From Acidimicrobiales bacterium (GTDB taxonomy: Bacteria; Actinomycetota; Acidimicrobiia; Acidimicrobiales; SHLQ01), in the NCBI GenBank assembly GCA_020629375.1, contig JAHDDK010000029.1, positions 1,609-46,842 of the forward strand: DNA of 45,234 nt. Direction: 5' to 3'. The stretch's first letter is position 1. Every line of letters begins with the position of its first letter. Made by a program: the position numbers and the translations under genes. Below, one piece after another: positions 1 to 9,500 of the stretch. Below the pieces are notes generated by a model, which was given only the letters and a program-made list of their open reading frames with translations, was not told where the DNA came from and did not search any database.

Positions 1-257
1 AAGACGCCGATCTCGATCGGATCGACGATCACGTCACCGAGCGAATCGATATGCGCCCGAACGTGATCGAAGATCGGCCGCTCCCACGGTTTCGCGTCGG
101 CAAAGTACTCATCGACGGACAACCCGCGCTGGCACAAGTGGCCCTGACGGATCTTGCCGAACCACCGCTCACACTCCGGGCACTGCCATTTCTGCACGAG
201 TCCGTTGTATCGCGGGTCCGCTGATGCTCGGTTGCTCCACCCGCAGAGGTCGTGCAT
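1..257 (-). CDS. DUF5655-domain protein, N-terminal part (runs off left edge)
   Basis: An open frame without stops runs from an ATG at 257 leftward off the window, giving 85 visible codons. Residues about 26-44 contain a CPEC pair followed by a conserved H-L-C, an apparent zinc-ribbon-like knuckle. It is followed by 'LSVDEYFADAKP' and 'RPIFDHVRAHIDSLGDV', which match my memory of the N-terminus of small actinobacterial DUF5655 proteins (CPxCGRxF...HxC, then xLxEHF...LFDxL...VExLGPV). The function of that family is unknown. A GTG at 197 would be an alternative start that places the cysteine knuckle almost at the N-terminus, as in typical family members. The gene is divergent from the hydrolase on the plus strand. 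No Shine-Dalgarno sequence is evident at either start. Confidence 0.6.
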   Translation of the reverse strand, partial: MHDLCGWSNRASADPRYNGLVQKWQCPECERWFGKIRQGHLCQRGLSVDEYFADAKPWERPIFDHVRAHIDSLGDVIVDPIEIGV

Positions 258-288
258 ACGTCACAAGAAGCAGCTGAAGAAGCGCCCA

Positions 289-294
289 TAGAAT
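289..294 (+). promoter_or_regulatory. Candidate -10 hexamer TAGAAT
   Basis: TAGAAT lies seven bases before an ATG at 302. The position is the one expected for a leaderless actinobacterial promoter (TANNNT, then 6-7 bases to the start). If used, the transcript would begin at the 12-codon leader frame, about 35 bases before the alpha/beta hydrolase start. Confidence 0.35.
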
Positions 295-301
295 CGCGCC
301 C

Positions 302-340
302 ATGTCGCCGACCCGGTCACGAGAGCTCCCGGTCCCATGA
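302..340 (+). CDS. Possible 12-codon leader peptide
   Basis: An ATG at 302 opens a 12-codon frame (MSPTRSRELPVP). Its TGA overlaps the ATG of the hydrolase in an ATGA arrangement at 337-340. A TAGAAT hexamer lies seven bases upstream. The small frame could deliver ribosomes to the hydrolase start by termination-reinitiation, because that start lacks a Shine-Dalgarno sequence. The peptide has no recognisable attenuator features such as runs of one amino acid. It may equally be a chance frame. Confidence 0.25.
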   Translation: MSPTRSRELPVP

Positions 341-1335
341 GTCGACGCCGCACGCTCGGCCTGTTCGGGCTCGTTGCATCGGCCGTGGCGGCGATTGCCA
401 GTAAGCGTACGCTCGATGGATGGGGTGACGCCGACGCTCACTGGTCGCGGCAATCGATGCGATTCCCCGATGGCGTCGAAGCTTCGATCGTGCTTCCGGA
501 CGGTGCGGAGATCATGACCGAACGCGTTGGCGATGGCCCGCTGATCGTGCTCGTGCATGGCCTGACGGCCAGCCGCCACGATTGGTGTCTCGTTGCGCCG
601 AAGCTCGTCGAGGCGGGTTTCAGCGTCCTTGCCGTCGACCAGCGCGGACACGGCGAGTCGACTGTCGGCACGGCCGGGTTCGGGAGTCGTCAGCTCGGCC
701 GCGATCTTCGACACGTGCTCGATCATTTGCAGCTCGAGCCGGTCTGCCTGGCGGGTCACTCGATGGGTGGCATGGCGCTCATGGGGTTGGCTGCCGACGA
801 CCTGGACCGGTTCAACCAGCAGATCCCGACGGTTGCGCTGATTGCGACCGACTCGGCGCTGGACACCCTCCGGCACCAGGTTGCGCTAAGGCTTGGCGGG
901 CTTCCGCTCGTGCCAGATCGCCGAGTCGGTCCGAGGGCACTGTCGAGGTTGGTAGCGGGACTCGGCTTTTTCGGATCGGATCCCCCGATGACCCAGGTCG
1001 ACACGGTCATCGACAACTACTTCGATGGTCGCGCCGACGCCAACCGTCAAGCGACCGTCGCGCTTGTCGCGCACGACCTCGACCACGTCGCAGAGCGTCT
1101 CCTGATGCCCGTGCTCGTCGTCGGTGCCAGCCGCGACCTGTTGATCAGCCCCAGCCAGGTGCGCGAACTCGCCGAGCGGATACCGAAGGCACGCCTGCAG
1201 ATGTTTGACGATGCCGGCCACCTCGTCATCTGGGAACACGCCACCGACATCGCTCAGTCGATCGTTGAGCTCGCGTCTCCGATCGCGATGGCTCGATCTG
1301 GTTCGGAGGACCAGCCGCTCCACGATCCGACATAG
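337..1335 (+). CDS. Alpha/beta-fold hydrolase
   Basis: 332 residues with an alpha/beta-hydrolase fold. The oxyanion-hole strand and loop is 'VLVHGLTASRHDW' (residues 71-83), the next strand is 'DQRGHGES' (101-108), and the nucleophile elbow is GHSMGG with Ser142. An Asp after the sixth strand ('GASRDLLI', about 266-273) and a His in 'DDAGHLVIWEH' near residue 295 complete a plausible triad. The N-terminus (RRRTLGLFGLVASAVAAIASK) looks like a signal anchor or TAT-less secretion signal, so the enzyme may sit at the cell envelope. The substrate cannot be read from sequence; esterase, epoxide-hydrolase-like and dehalogenase-like members share these motifs. Its 3' end overlaps the convergent sulfurtransferase gene by 82 bases. 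Confidence 0.85.
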   Translation: MSRRRTLGLFGLVASAVAAIASKRTLDGWGDADAHWSRQSMRFPDGVEASIVLPDGAEIMTERVGDGPLIVLVHGLTASRHDWCLVAPKLVEAGFSVLAVDQRGHGESTVGTAGFGSRQLGRDLRHVLDHLQLEPVCLAGHSMGGMALMGLAADDLDRFNQQIPTVALIATDSALDTLRHQVALRLGGLPLVPDRRVGPRALSRLVAGLGFFGSDPPMTQVDTVIDNYFDGRADANRQATVALVAHDLDHVAERLLMPVLVVGASRDLLISPSQVRELAERIPKARLQMFDDAGHLVIWEHATDIAQSIVELASPIAMARSGSEDQPLHDPT

Positions 1336-2111
1336 AGGCGGGCACGAACCCCCGTGGCTTGCTCGATCGCCAACAGGTTGTGGCACGCCGTGACGCCCGA
1401 TCCGCAGTAGACGATCGTCGAGTCGTCGACATCGGCAAAGCGGGCCAAGACTCGATCTCGGTCGAACCGGCCGGACGAATCCAGATTGTCGGCAAAGTGG
1501 CGATTGATCGCGCCCGGTATGTGGCCGGCTCGCGGATCGATCGGCTCGTGGTCGCCTCGGTAGCGAGCGTTCGCTCGACTGTCGACCACGAGGTTTCCGG
1601 CAGAGATTGATTGTTCGACGTCGTCGCTCGTCGTCAACAACGCAGCTGGCCATGGCACGACGGTGCGGCCGACAGACGTCCGGGTCTCGACGCCCGTTGC
1701 GAGCTCTCCAGTCCACGCGTCGAGGCCGCCATCGAGAATTGCTGCCGAACCACCGATCGAGCGCACCATCCACACGAGACGCGCGGCCATCGCCCCGCCC
1801 ACGTCGTCATACGCAACGACGTGGCTGTCATCGGCAACTCCCAATATGCCGAGTCGATGGGCAAACGCCGAAGGTGCGGGGAGCGGATGTCGGCCGTCGG
1901 CCGGTTGGCCTGATCCTGTCACGTCGTGCTCGAGGTCGATGTGGACTGCTCCGGGGACGTGGCCGCCGATCCACGCAGCCCGACCATCTCGACCGTCGAG
2001 GTACGCACGGCAGTCGGCAAGGATCACATCGCCCCGAATGGCGCCGTCCGATCGATCTTCGAGCAGACGCTGGAGATAGTCGATGTCGATGATCGGTCGC
2101 AGGCGTTTCAT
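1254..2111 (-). CDS. Thiosulfate/3-mercaptopyruvate sulfurtransferase (two rhodanese domains)
   Basis: 285 residues from an ATG at 2111, a normal length for a tandem-rhodanese sulfurtransferase. The inactive N-terminal domain covers roughly residues 8-140, including 'GHVPGAVHIDLE' and the 'YDDVGGAMAARLVWM' region. The C-terminal domain carries 'GHIPGAINRHF' and the active-site loop starting at the cysteine of 'YCGSGVTAC'. CGSGVTA is the loop type typical of 3-mercaptopyruvate-type or mixed enzymes. The persulfide would form on that cysteine and be passed to cyanide or another thiol acceptor. An upstream in-frame ATG at 2162 exists, but the extra 17 residues do not resemble the family. The 3' end overlaps the alpha/beta hydrolase gene tail to tail. 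Confidence 0.85.
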   Translation of the reverse strand: MKRLRPIIDIDYLQRLLEDRSDGAIRGDVILADCRAYLDGRDGRAAWIGGHVPGAVHIDLEHDVTGSGQPADGRHPLPAPSAFAHRLGILGVADDSHVVAYDDVGGAMAARLVWMVRSIGGSAAILDGGLDAWTGELATGVETRTSVGRTVVPWPAALLTTSDDVEQSISAGNLVVDSRANARYRGDHEPIDPRAGHIPGAINRHFADNLDSSGRFDRDRVLARFADVDDSTIVYCGSGVTACHNLLAIEQATGVRARLYVGSWSGWSSEPDRAIAIGDASSTID

Positions 2112-2127
2112 GGAAGGAGTCTTCCAT
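2110..2127. promoter_or_regulatory. 7-bp inverted repeat over the sulfurtransferase start
   Basis: ATGGAAG and CTTCCAT form a perfect 7-bp inverted repeat around the loop GAGT. It directly covers the ATG of the sulfurtransferase gene at 2111-2109. It could be an operator in the divergent cvnA/sulfurtransferase spacer or a hairpin that masks the start codon. Only the symmetry is seen; no regulator is identified. Confidence 0.3.
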
Positions 2128-2214
2128 GTCGATCGCCTGCCGAGCCGAAAGAAACTCCTCACATCCGGCCCATCAAAGGCCGATGAGGACCGGGTACCGG
2201 CTCACACGACCAGC

Positions 2215-2220
2215 GGAGGT
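2215..2220 (+). promoter_or_regulatory. Shine-Dalgarno GGAGGT that fixes the cvnA start
   Basis: A perfect GGAGGT lies seven bases before a GTG at 2228. It decides the start of the sensor kinase, because the in-frame ATG at 2126 has no ribosome-binding site and would add 34 residues of unrelated sequence. This is one of the few first genes in the window with a classical leader. Confidence 0.75.
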
Positions 2221-2227
2221 CATTCGC

Positions 2228-5032
2228 GTGAATCGCATCGGAATTCGACTACGGGTGCTCTTACTCGCCCTGCTGCCGCTCCTCGTGCTGTTCGCCTTCG
2301 GCGCGTTCGTCCTCAACGATCGACGGGTACAGGCCAACGATGCCGCGGCGCTCGCCGACAACGTGGAGTTCGGCGTTGTCGCCACCGACCTCGTCCACGA
2401 GCTGCAGCGCGAACGTGGCCTCTCCTCGGGATTTATCGGATCTGCCGACGCAGACGTAGCGCAAATGCAGGCCCAGCGCGTTGCGGTCGACAACGCCCGC
2501 GCCGAATTCGACGCGGGTCTTTCGGAGCTACGTGCCTCCGATCCCATCAACGCCGCTCGATTCGACCTTGCCGTCTCCGATCTCGACGGTCTCGCGAGTC
2601 ACCGAGTCCTGATCGACGGCCGGAGCGTCGACATCGATCAGACACTCGCTCCTTACACGAAGACGATTACGGACACGCTCGACGCGTTGAGTGGCCTCGA
2701 CTTCACGATCGCGGACGCTGCGCTCACCAAGGAGCTGACTGCGTTGCGGTCGCTCTCGCGCGGTAAGGAACTGACGGGTCTCGAACGTGGTTTCGCCAAC
2801 GGCATCGTGTCCAGAGGCTTCTTTGAGACCGAAGCAGAGCACGCACGCTACGTGCAGCTGAGCTCCGACGCACTGGTCCACCTCAACGAATTCCGTCGAA
2901 ACAGCCCTGCCGAGGAGCTCGCGCTTTTCGATGCAGAGATCGATGCCGTGTCGGGTACATCGGATCCGCTGCAACAGGAGCTCAACTCGATCGTCCCTCC
3001 CGAAGCGATCTCGTTTGACGAGAACACGTGGTGGACGGCAATGACGGCTCGCGTGGATGCGATGCGCGTTGCCGAACTGGCGATCAGCGAAGACGTACAG
3101 ACCATTGCGACCGGTATCGAACGAGACGGATCGAACGCGTTGCGGACGTCGATTGCCGCAGCGATTGGACTCACTCTTCTTCTCGTGGCCATCTCTGTGC
3201 TCATCGCTCGAACAATCATCCGGCCGATGCGGCGGCTGTCAGGCGCTGCGCTGCTCAGTGCCGAAGACGAACTGCCTGACACGATCCGCAAGATCGCCAG
3301 TGGTGAGGACGCCACGACGGACTCGTCGCTGTTCGACATCGAGGGTCCGCACGAGATCGTTTCGCTCTCCAACTCGGTCGATTCGCTGCGTACCACCGCC
3401 GTGGAACTCGCCGGTGAGCAGGCGCAGGTGCGCCGCAACGTGGCTGCCCTGTTCGTGAGTCTCGGTCGACGTAACCAGAGCCTGCTCTCCCGTCAGATGT
3501 CGTTCATCGATCAGCTCGAACGAGATGAGGTGGACGCCGGCCGTCTTCAGAACCTCTATCGGCTCGACCACCTGTCGACTCGTATTCGTCGCAATGCGGA
3601 GTCCCTCCTCGTGATCGCTGGCGCCGAATCGCCCCGTCGATGGACTCAGCCGATCGACGCATCCGACATGATCCGTGCTGCGCTCGCCGAGACCGAGGCA
3701 TACGACCGGGTCGATGTGCAACCGTCCGGTTCTGCGCCGATTCTCGGAGCAGCCGTCTCCGACATCACCCACCTTCTTGCCGAACTGATCGAGAACGCCA
3801 CGCAGTTTTCGCCGCCGAACACGCGAGTGAACGTCACCAGTCGGCGCGTCGCCGACGAGTTGGTCATTGCGATTTCCGACGAAGGACTCGGCCTATCCGA
3901 GGAAGAGCGGCAAACCATCAACGCCACCCTGGCTGCCCCGTCCGACACCCTCGACCTCGACGAAACCGGACGTCTCGGCCTTCACGTCGTCGGCCGGCTG
4001 GCATCTCGACATGGTGTGAGCGTCGAGCTGCAGTCGAACTCCGCAGGTGGCACGACGGCACGCGTCGAACTGCCCGCATCGGTCGTCGTCGGTGCCGGCC
4101 AGGATGCGCCGGCCCACAATGGCCCGGCACAGCCGGCGGCGATTCCTACGGCAGCGCAGGTTGCGCCTACGGCGGCCGACCCAAACGTGACATCAGCTGC
4201 TCAACCTGCGGCTGGCGCCGATGCTGCTCCATCACCCGACCACGTCTGGCACACAACACCGATTGCCGGGGCGGCGCCCGCAGCGACAGCACCCTCGACG
4301 ACAGCACCACCTGCGACGACAGCACCACCTGCGACTACAGCGCCACTACGCGACGAGCAGGAGTTGCCCGTCGATGGGCCCGCGGCTGCGGAACCCGCTC
4401 CGTTCGCCGAGCCACTCGCGCCGCGTGATCCGGCCAGCCTTCCGCAGCGACAGTCACCGATCGGTGAGCCGCTGTCGCAGCCAGCTCCGGCGTATCCCGA
4501 ACCTCCTTCGCAGGCCACCCCGGGGTATCCCGCGCCGCCCGCCGAATACTCGCCGTCATCCGGGACGCCGACGACGTTCGAGCCGGTCCACCCGGAGTCT
4601 GCAGCAGCGCCCGAAGCGCCGGCCACAGCTCTGCCCGTGTCGATCTTCGGCAGCGCACAACCAGTCGCCGAGGCCCAAGCCGCTCCGGTACCGCCTCCGC
4701 TTCCTGGCCAGTCGCCCACCCGAGGCGTCGCTGGAGGCGTCGCCGCCCTACGGGGAGATGTCGACGAACGCGAATCGATTCTCGAACGACGCGCCCGCCG
4801 TCTGGCGCCGATCCAGAACCGGCAAGAGTCGGGCGAGGACTTCTCCGACCTGCCCAGCCGCACTCGGAAACACCCGGAAGCTGCGGCCCCGCAGATGGCC
4901 CACGGACCGGAGATGGGTCGTACCCCGGATCAGGTCCGATCGATGCTGAGCGGCCTCGCCGCCGGCCGAGCTGCGGCCGAGGCTGCGTCCACTCCACCGA
5001 CAACCGATGACGCCCACGAGCGGGAGGCATGA
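2228..5032 (+). CDS. cvnA: Conservon sensor histidine kinase (CvnA-like) with nitrate-sensing-type domain
   Basis: 934 residues. Transmembrane segment 1 is at about 8-30. An extracytoplasmic NIT-like sensor domain begins with the 'ELQRERGLSSGF' signature (about 57-70) and runs to about 300. Transmembrane segment 2 is at about 305-328, followed by a HAMP region and a helical dimerisation segment containing 'NLYRLDHLSTRIRR'. The HATPase_c domain has an N box in 'LLAELIENATQFSPP' (about 516-530), a G1 box 'DEGLGLSEEE' and a G2 box 'GRLGLHVVGRLA'. Residues after about 620 form a long Pro/Ala/Thr-rich cytoplasmic tail with an 18-bp tandem repeat. In Streptomyces conservons this kinase-like protein works with the three downstream gene products as a membrane-bound, G-protein-like signalling complex. 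No response regulator is present here. Its stop is followed directly by the roadblock gene. Confidence 0.88.
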   Translation: MNRIGIRLRVLLLALLPLLVLFAFGAFVLNDRRVQANDAAALADNVEFGVVATDLVHELQRERGLSSGFIGSADADVAQMQAQRVAVDNARAEFDAGLSELRASDPINAARFDLAVSDLDGLASHRVLIDGRSVDIDQTLAPYTKTITDTLDALSGLDFTIADAALTKELTALRSLSRGKELTGLERGFANGIVSRGFFETEAEHARYVQLSSDALVHLNEFRRNSPAEELALFDAEIDAVSGTSDPLQQELNSIVPPEAISFDENTWWTAMTARVDAMRVAELAISEDVQTIATGIERDGSNALRTSIAAAIGLTLLLVAISVLIARTIIRPMRRLSGAALLSAEDELPDTIRKIASGEDATTDSSLFDIEGPHEIVSLSNSVDSLRTTAVELAGEQAQVRRNVAALFVSLGRRNQSLLSRQMSFIDQLERDEVDAGRLQNLYRLDHLSTRIRRNAESLLVIAGAESPRRWTQPIDASDMIRAALAETEAYDRVDVQPSGSAPILGAAVSDITHLLAELIENATQFSPPNTRVNVTSRRVADELVIAISDEGLGLSEEERQTINATLAAPSDTLDLDETGRLGLHVVGRLASRHGVSVELQSNSAGGTTARVELPASVVVGAGQDAPAHNGPAQPAAIPTAAQVAPTAADPNVTSAAQPAAGADAAPSPDHVWHTTPIAGAAPAATAPSTTAPPATTAPPATTAPLRDEQELPVDGPAAAEPAPFAEPLAPRDPASLPQRQSPIGEPLSQPAPAYPEPPSQATPGYPAPPAEYSPSSGTPTTFEPVHPESAAAPEAPATALPVSIFGSAQPVAEAQAAPVPPPLPGQSPTRGVAGGVAALRGDVDERESILERRARRLAPIQNRQESGEDFSDLPSRTRKHPEAAAPQMAHGPEMGRTPDQVRSMLSGLAAGRAAAEAASTPPTTDDAHEREA
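4298..4344 (+). repeat. 18-bp tandem repeat encoding Thr-Thr-Ala-Pro-Pro-Ala
   Basis: Two perfect copies (4298-4315 and 4316-4333) plus a partial third of an 18-base unit encode consecutive TTAPPA blocks in the tail of the sensor kinase. The period is a multiple of three, so copy-number change would alter linker length without a frameshift. Confidence 0.75.
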
Positions 5033-5033
5033 G

Positions 5034-5459
5034 ATGACCACGACCGAGATCTCCACATCGGCGCAGAACGTCAACTGGCTGTTGGCGCAATTCGTCGACC
5101 AGACGCACGGCGTGCACCGAGCGGTAGCCGTTTCGAGTGACGGGCTCCTGATGGCGATGTCCGAGGGGCTGACCCGAGAGCAGGCGGACCGATTCGCAGC
5201 GATCACCTCCGGCATGATGAGCCTTGCGCGAGGCGGTGCCCAGACCTTTGGAGATACCGGCGTCAGCCAATGCATGATCGAGATGCATCAGAACATGATG
5301 TTCGTGTCGTCCATCTCGGACGGCTCGGCGCTCGGTGTGCTCACGGCGAAGGACATCGACATGGGTCTCGTCGGCTACGAGATGACCATGCTCGTCGATC
5401 GTGTTGGCCAGCATTTGAGCCCTGAGGTGATCAGCGAGCTCAAGAAGGCCCTTCAGTGA
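5034..5459 (+). CDS. cvnB: Roadblock/LC7-domain protein (CvnB-like)
   Basis: 141 residues from the ATG at 5034, placed by GGGAGG at 5022-5027. It has the roadblock/LC7 fold pattern: 'NVNWLLAQFVDQTHGVHRAVAVSSDGLLMAMS', then 'QADRFAAITSGMMSLARG', then 'MGLVGYEMTMLVDRVGQHLSPEVI'. Roadblock proteins in this context partner the Ras-like GTPase of the conservon, probably as a dimeric adaptor or GTPase modulator at the membrane. The gene begins one base after the kinase stop codon, and its own stop overlaps the DUF742 start (GTGA at 5456-5459), so the set is translated as one unit. Confidence 0.92.
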   Translation: MTTTEISTSAQNVNWLLAQFVDQTHGVHRAVAVSSDGLLMAMSEGLTREQADRFAAITSGMMSLARGGAQTFGDTGVSQCMIEMHQNMMFVSSISDGSALGVLTAKDIDMGLVGYEMTMLVDRVGQHLSPEVISELKKALQ

Positions 5460-5863
5460 GCGAGATCGATCCGCCGCTCGTACCGCGGTTCCTCCAGGGC
5501 AACGCCGCTCCAGCGGCGCCATCTGCGGCTCCGCCGCCCGACGACGACACGCGTACGGTGCGGCCATTCGTCGTGACCGGCGGACGCACTGGCGCGTCGA
5601 GTCCGTTCAAGCCCGAGACGCAGCTGGTGGCCATCGCCGATCCGTCGAAGCATGCGTTCGAAGCGGGTCAACTGCTCGAGCTGGCGCAGACCCCGCTCAG
5701 CACGGCTGAGGCGTCAGCGTTGCTCAAACTCCCGCTTCAGGCGATCTACGTCTTGGCAGAAGACCTTGTCCGGAGTGGCGCGATGCAGGCACGGACCACA
5801 CAAGGCAGTGCGGCGGATCCCGCCACGATCAGGAGGTTGATGGATGCAGTCAGTGCCCTCTGA
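5456..5863 (+). CDS. cvnC: DUF742 protein (CvnC-like)
   Basis: 135 residues from a GTG that overlaps the preceding TGA (GTGA). A Pro/Ala-rich N-terminus of about 30 residues precedes the DUF742 hallmark 'VRPFVVTGGRTGA', and the rest resembles a small winged-helix ('QLLELAQTPLSTAEASALLKLPLQAIYVLAEDLVRSGAM'). DUF742 proteins occur almost only in actinobacterial conservons between roadblock and GTPase genes. The biochemical role is not established; the winged-helix look suggests a protein or DNA contact surface. Confidence 0.9.
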   Translation: MSEIDPPLVPRFLQGNAAPAAPSAAPPPDDDTRTVRPFVVTGGRTGASSPFKPETQLVAIADPSKHAFEAGQLLELAQTPLSTAEASALLKLPLQAIYVLAEDLVRSGAMQARTTQGSAADPATIRRLMDAVSAL

Positions 5864-6434
5864 AGGTGGCCGGCGAGCCCCAGAACCGGTCAAAGTGATC
5901 ATTTCTGGCGGGTTTGGTGTCGGAAAGACCACCTTCGTCAGCGCGATCTCCGAGATCGAACCACTCACGACCGAAGCGGCGATGACCGAAGTCGCGACGG
6001 GAGTCGACGATCGAACCTGGGTCGAGAACAAGACGACCACGACCGTTGCGATGGACTTCGGTCGAATCTCCGTTGGCGACCAGCTCGTCCTCTATCTGTT
6101 CGGTACTCCCGGCCAGGATCGGTTCTCGTTCATGTGGGACGACCTGGTGATCGGCGCGCTCAGCGCGGTGGTCCTGGTCGACACCCGTCGGCTCGAAGAC
6201 TGCTTTCCGGCGCTCGACTGGTTCGAGACCCGCAACATCCCGTTCGTCGTCGCCATCAACGAATTCGACGGCAAGTTGTTGCACACCCCGGCAGAGGTTC
6301 GCAAAGCGCTGGACATTGCGCCAGCAATTCCCGTGCTCAACATCGATGCTCGTGACCGGGAACGGGTGAAGGTCGCGTTGCTCGCCTCTCTCGAGCAAGC
6401 TCTGCACCGGGCCGAAGCCGCCATGGTGAGCTGA
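5844..6434 (+). CDS. cvnD: Small Ras-like GTPase of the conservon (CvnD-like)
   Basis: 196 residues, overlapping the DUF742 gene by 20 bases. The P-loop is 'GGFGVGKTTF' (about 22-31), a switch-II-like motif is 'FGTPGQDRF' (about 86-94), and the nucleotide-base motif position has 'INEFD' in place of NKxD. 'DTRRLEDCFPALDWFE' is typical of the family. These proteins are membrane-associated GTPases that act with the kinase-like, roadblock and DUF742 partners. The E for K change in NKxD is common in the family and not a defect. No cytochrome P450 (cvnE) follows, unlike several Streptomyces conservons; the next gene is the giant repeat protein 120 bases downstream. Confidence 0.92.
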   Translation: MQSVPSEGGRRAPEPVKVIISGGFGVGKTTFVSAISEIEPLTTEAAMTEVATGVDDRTWVENKTTTTVAMDFGRISVGDQLVLYLFGTPGQDRFSFMWDDLVIGALSAVVLVDTRRLEDCFPALDWFETRNIPFVVAINEFDGKLLHTPAEVRKALDIAPAIPVLNIDARDRERVKVALLASLEQALHRAEAAMVS

Positions 6435-6537
6435 GCAGCGATCTCGATGGGTTGATCGACCCAATCCACTTCTCAACATCATCACCCGATGTCCGATTGG
6501 GCGACGTTCGTGATCGTTCACGAGCAGCGTTCTCGCG

Positions 6538-6544
6538 AAGGTGG
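6538..6544 (+). promoter_or_regulatory. Ribosome-binding site AAGGTGG for the giant repeat protein
   Basis: AAGGTGG ends ten bases before the ATG at 6555 and supports that start over the in-frame ATG at 6489, which has no such sequence and would place 22 residues ahead of a well-formed signal peptide. Confidence 0.5.
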
Positions 6545-6554
6545 TGTCGGTCGA

Positions 6555-9500
6555 ATGAAACTCGAGACGAGGCGAGCAATAGCCGTGGCCACTCGTCGGC
6601 GACGACAGCCGGCGATGGCCGTCCTTGTGATCGTTGCGGTCTTCGGCGCAACTCTGTCCGTTGGCCCCGGTGCCATCGGGACGGCCGCCGCAGCGGGTGG
6701 CACACTCGGGATCTCGATCGCGACCGGAATCGACGATGGCACTTCTCCGTTCGACGCCGACGACAACCCCGGTCACGACAGCGGGCCGTCGAACAACATC
6801 GTCCGAACCGAGGACACGGTCACCTACCCGTGGACGATCGACCTCAGCGGTCTGGGAGGCGCCGATGCACCCCAGAACGTCGTGCTCGAGCAAACGATTA
6901 CCTCGTCCGATGGCGCGACGCCCTATTTCGACATCATGCCGGCGATCTGCGGGACCGGCACCAACCCGTCCACCGGGTTGCCCTACGCCCCGCAATCGTC
7001 GGTGACCGACGTGCCAGGCGGGCAACTCTTGGTCTGCAATATTGGTGCGCTTTTGGAAAATCAATCGGCGACGTTCTCGGTGCGAGCCAAGGTCGACGGA
7101 TCGTCAACGAACGGATCGACGGTCGAGTCCGAACAGGTCGTCCGCGGCTACGACGAGAATGGCATCGAGGGCTCGACGCCGGGCACCTTCGACAACGACG
7201 CAGTGACCGACGTGACGGTGTCGGCGTTGCCGAACTTCGACCTCGAGTGGTTGACGTATCAATGGGAGAACATCACGTACAGGGGTGGAGAACCTGGCTT
7301 TCGGAACTACTGGTTCTTCCACATCAACATTCCGCCGGGGGTCGGCTCGGAGGCCTTGGCCGATCCGATCACCTTCAACGTCGACCTCGACACCGTGAGC
7401 CCTGGGCCCGGGCAGGCGACCGGATGGGTGTGGGACAACAACTGTCAGGCGTGGGTCGGCACGGGCGCGCTTCCGTACCCGTATGACAACGGGGTGTACG
7501 CCCAGCATCGAAGCCTGGTCGACGGTGGAACCGTCACCTGCGCGCAGCCAGGGGGAGCGGAGTCGACGATCAACGTCACCGTCACCGGTGCCGACACTCG
7601 AGGCACCCGCTTTCCCACCGAGTCGTTCACCGGTAACGCGCTCTCGGACAACATGGTGATCACTGGACGTGTCAACACCTGGGTGCCGGTTTCGGCGGTC
7701 GACGCGGCCGACGGAATCATGGGCAACAACGCGGGCACCCTCCGCGTTCGTCTGTGTTCGAGCGACTTCTCGCCACTGTCGCTGAGCGGCCAGGCAAACG
7801 TCGGAAACGACCCCGCCAACGACTGCCGCGAGCGCAATCTCACCATCCGTGTCGCCGATTCCACACAGATCTACGCCAACGAAGCAGTCCAAAACGATGC
7901 GTCAGCGAACGACTGGATGCAGAGCACGACTGGCCACCACCAAGGCACGGGAACCGTGCACCCCGACGACCGGTTCAGCATGTGGCACCACATGACCAAC
8001 GTCGGCGTGTTGCCCTGGGAAAACCCGATCGTCTGCCGAACGATCGACAATGCCCTGATCCGATTCGAAGAGAACCCAAACGCCTGGGCCGACCCCAACA
8101 AGCTCGTCGAGTGGCGTGTTCTCTACACGAACATGGGGACGAAGGCCGACTGGGTACTCGAGTTCGCCAGCGGTTCGAACGGCGGAACTCCCGGCGGATG
8201 GGGGATCGACCATCTCTCCGGTGGAAGGAACGCCACGACCGGGCTCTACCAGAGCGCCGACCTCAGTCCGCTCCGAAGTGGCTCATGCTTCGACGAGGAC
8301 GCGGATCCAACGTGGGGGTGGACGACGCAAACAGAGCTCCACGATCCCGTGAACGGTATCCCCCTCGACGAGATCACGAAGTACCGCATCCGGCCGATCG
8401 ATCCCTCGACGACGGTCTTCGGTGCTGGCGGTCGAATCGACTCGGAGCCGTACATCGTCGCCCGTCAGCTTTTCAACGGCGGCCCGAACGACGGTATGGA
8501 GATCCCAGCCGGTGTCTTGTTCCAGTCGAACGTCCGCACACACGCCGACAACTTCAACACGACATCGGGATACAACGCGAACACCGACGGGGGAAGCCGC
8601 GGCGACCGAGTGATCTTCTCGCAGGTCGCTGTTCGGACAGCCATCGAACCATCGTTCAACGTCGTGAACGGCGCCGTCCTCGCGGGCACGAAGGTTCGTC
8701 TCACGACCGAGCCGAGCCTGGAGTGGTACGCCGAAACCGGCGGACTGCAGGACGCACGGAACGTGCGAAGCGTGGTCACGCTGCCAGATCGGCTCGTCTA
8801 CGACCCGAGTTGCACGACGAACCCGCCCGACCTCGTGGAGTTTGACACCCCGACGGTCGGCGAGACGCGCCTGACCTGGTTCCACGGAGACCATCCCGTG
8901 AACGCCACGATCGCACCCCAAGAGTTCTGCGTGCTCGTGTCGCCGTTTTCGACCGAGGGCGAGATCATCGAGGTGGAATCCGTCGTCTCCGCCGACAATG
9001 ACGCAAGTCCTGAGGTCCTGCGCCGGGACACCCTCGAACTCGAGATCCAGACGGCAGGCAAGCTCGGCGTACTGAAAGAAGTCGACTCCGGATACGACAC
9101 GGTCAACAGTGACCAAGTGTGGACTGTCTCCTACCTGAACGGATCACCATTCCAGCTGGCGCCACTCGATGTGATCGATGTGTTGCCGTTCACCGGCGAC
9201 GGCGTCGGTCTCGGCGGTCGCTCACAACGCAACCCGGGGTCGGACTACTCCGGGACGCTCGCGCTCACTGGTGCGCCGACGAGCGATGTGGCGGGCGACC
9301 TGCGCTACACCTCACGGAACGCCTTCGACGTCGACTTCGATCCCCGTGCGGACTCCAACAACGGTGCCGGCGCCGCGCCGACAACGTGGTGCCTCGAGGC
9401 AGACTTCGGACAACCGGATTGCCCAACGGGTTGGGCCGACGTGACCGCTTGGCGATTCACCATGTCGAATGACTGGACCCCCGTCGGCCAGCCGGGTAGC

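Noticed and set aside
6448..6463. Terminator after the conservon (TGGGT/ACCCA)
   Set aside because: The stem is only 5 bp with a 6-base loop and there is no T-run, so it is too weak to call.
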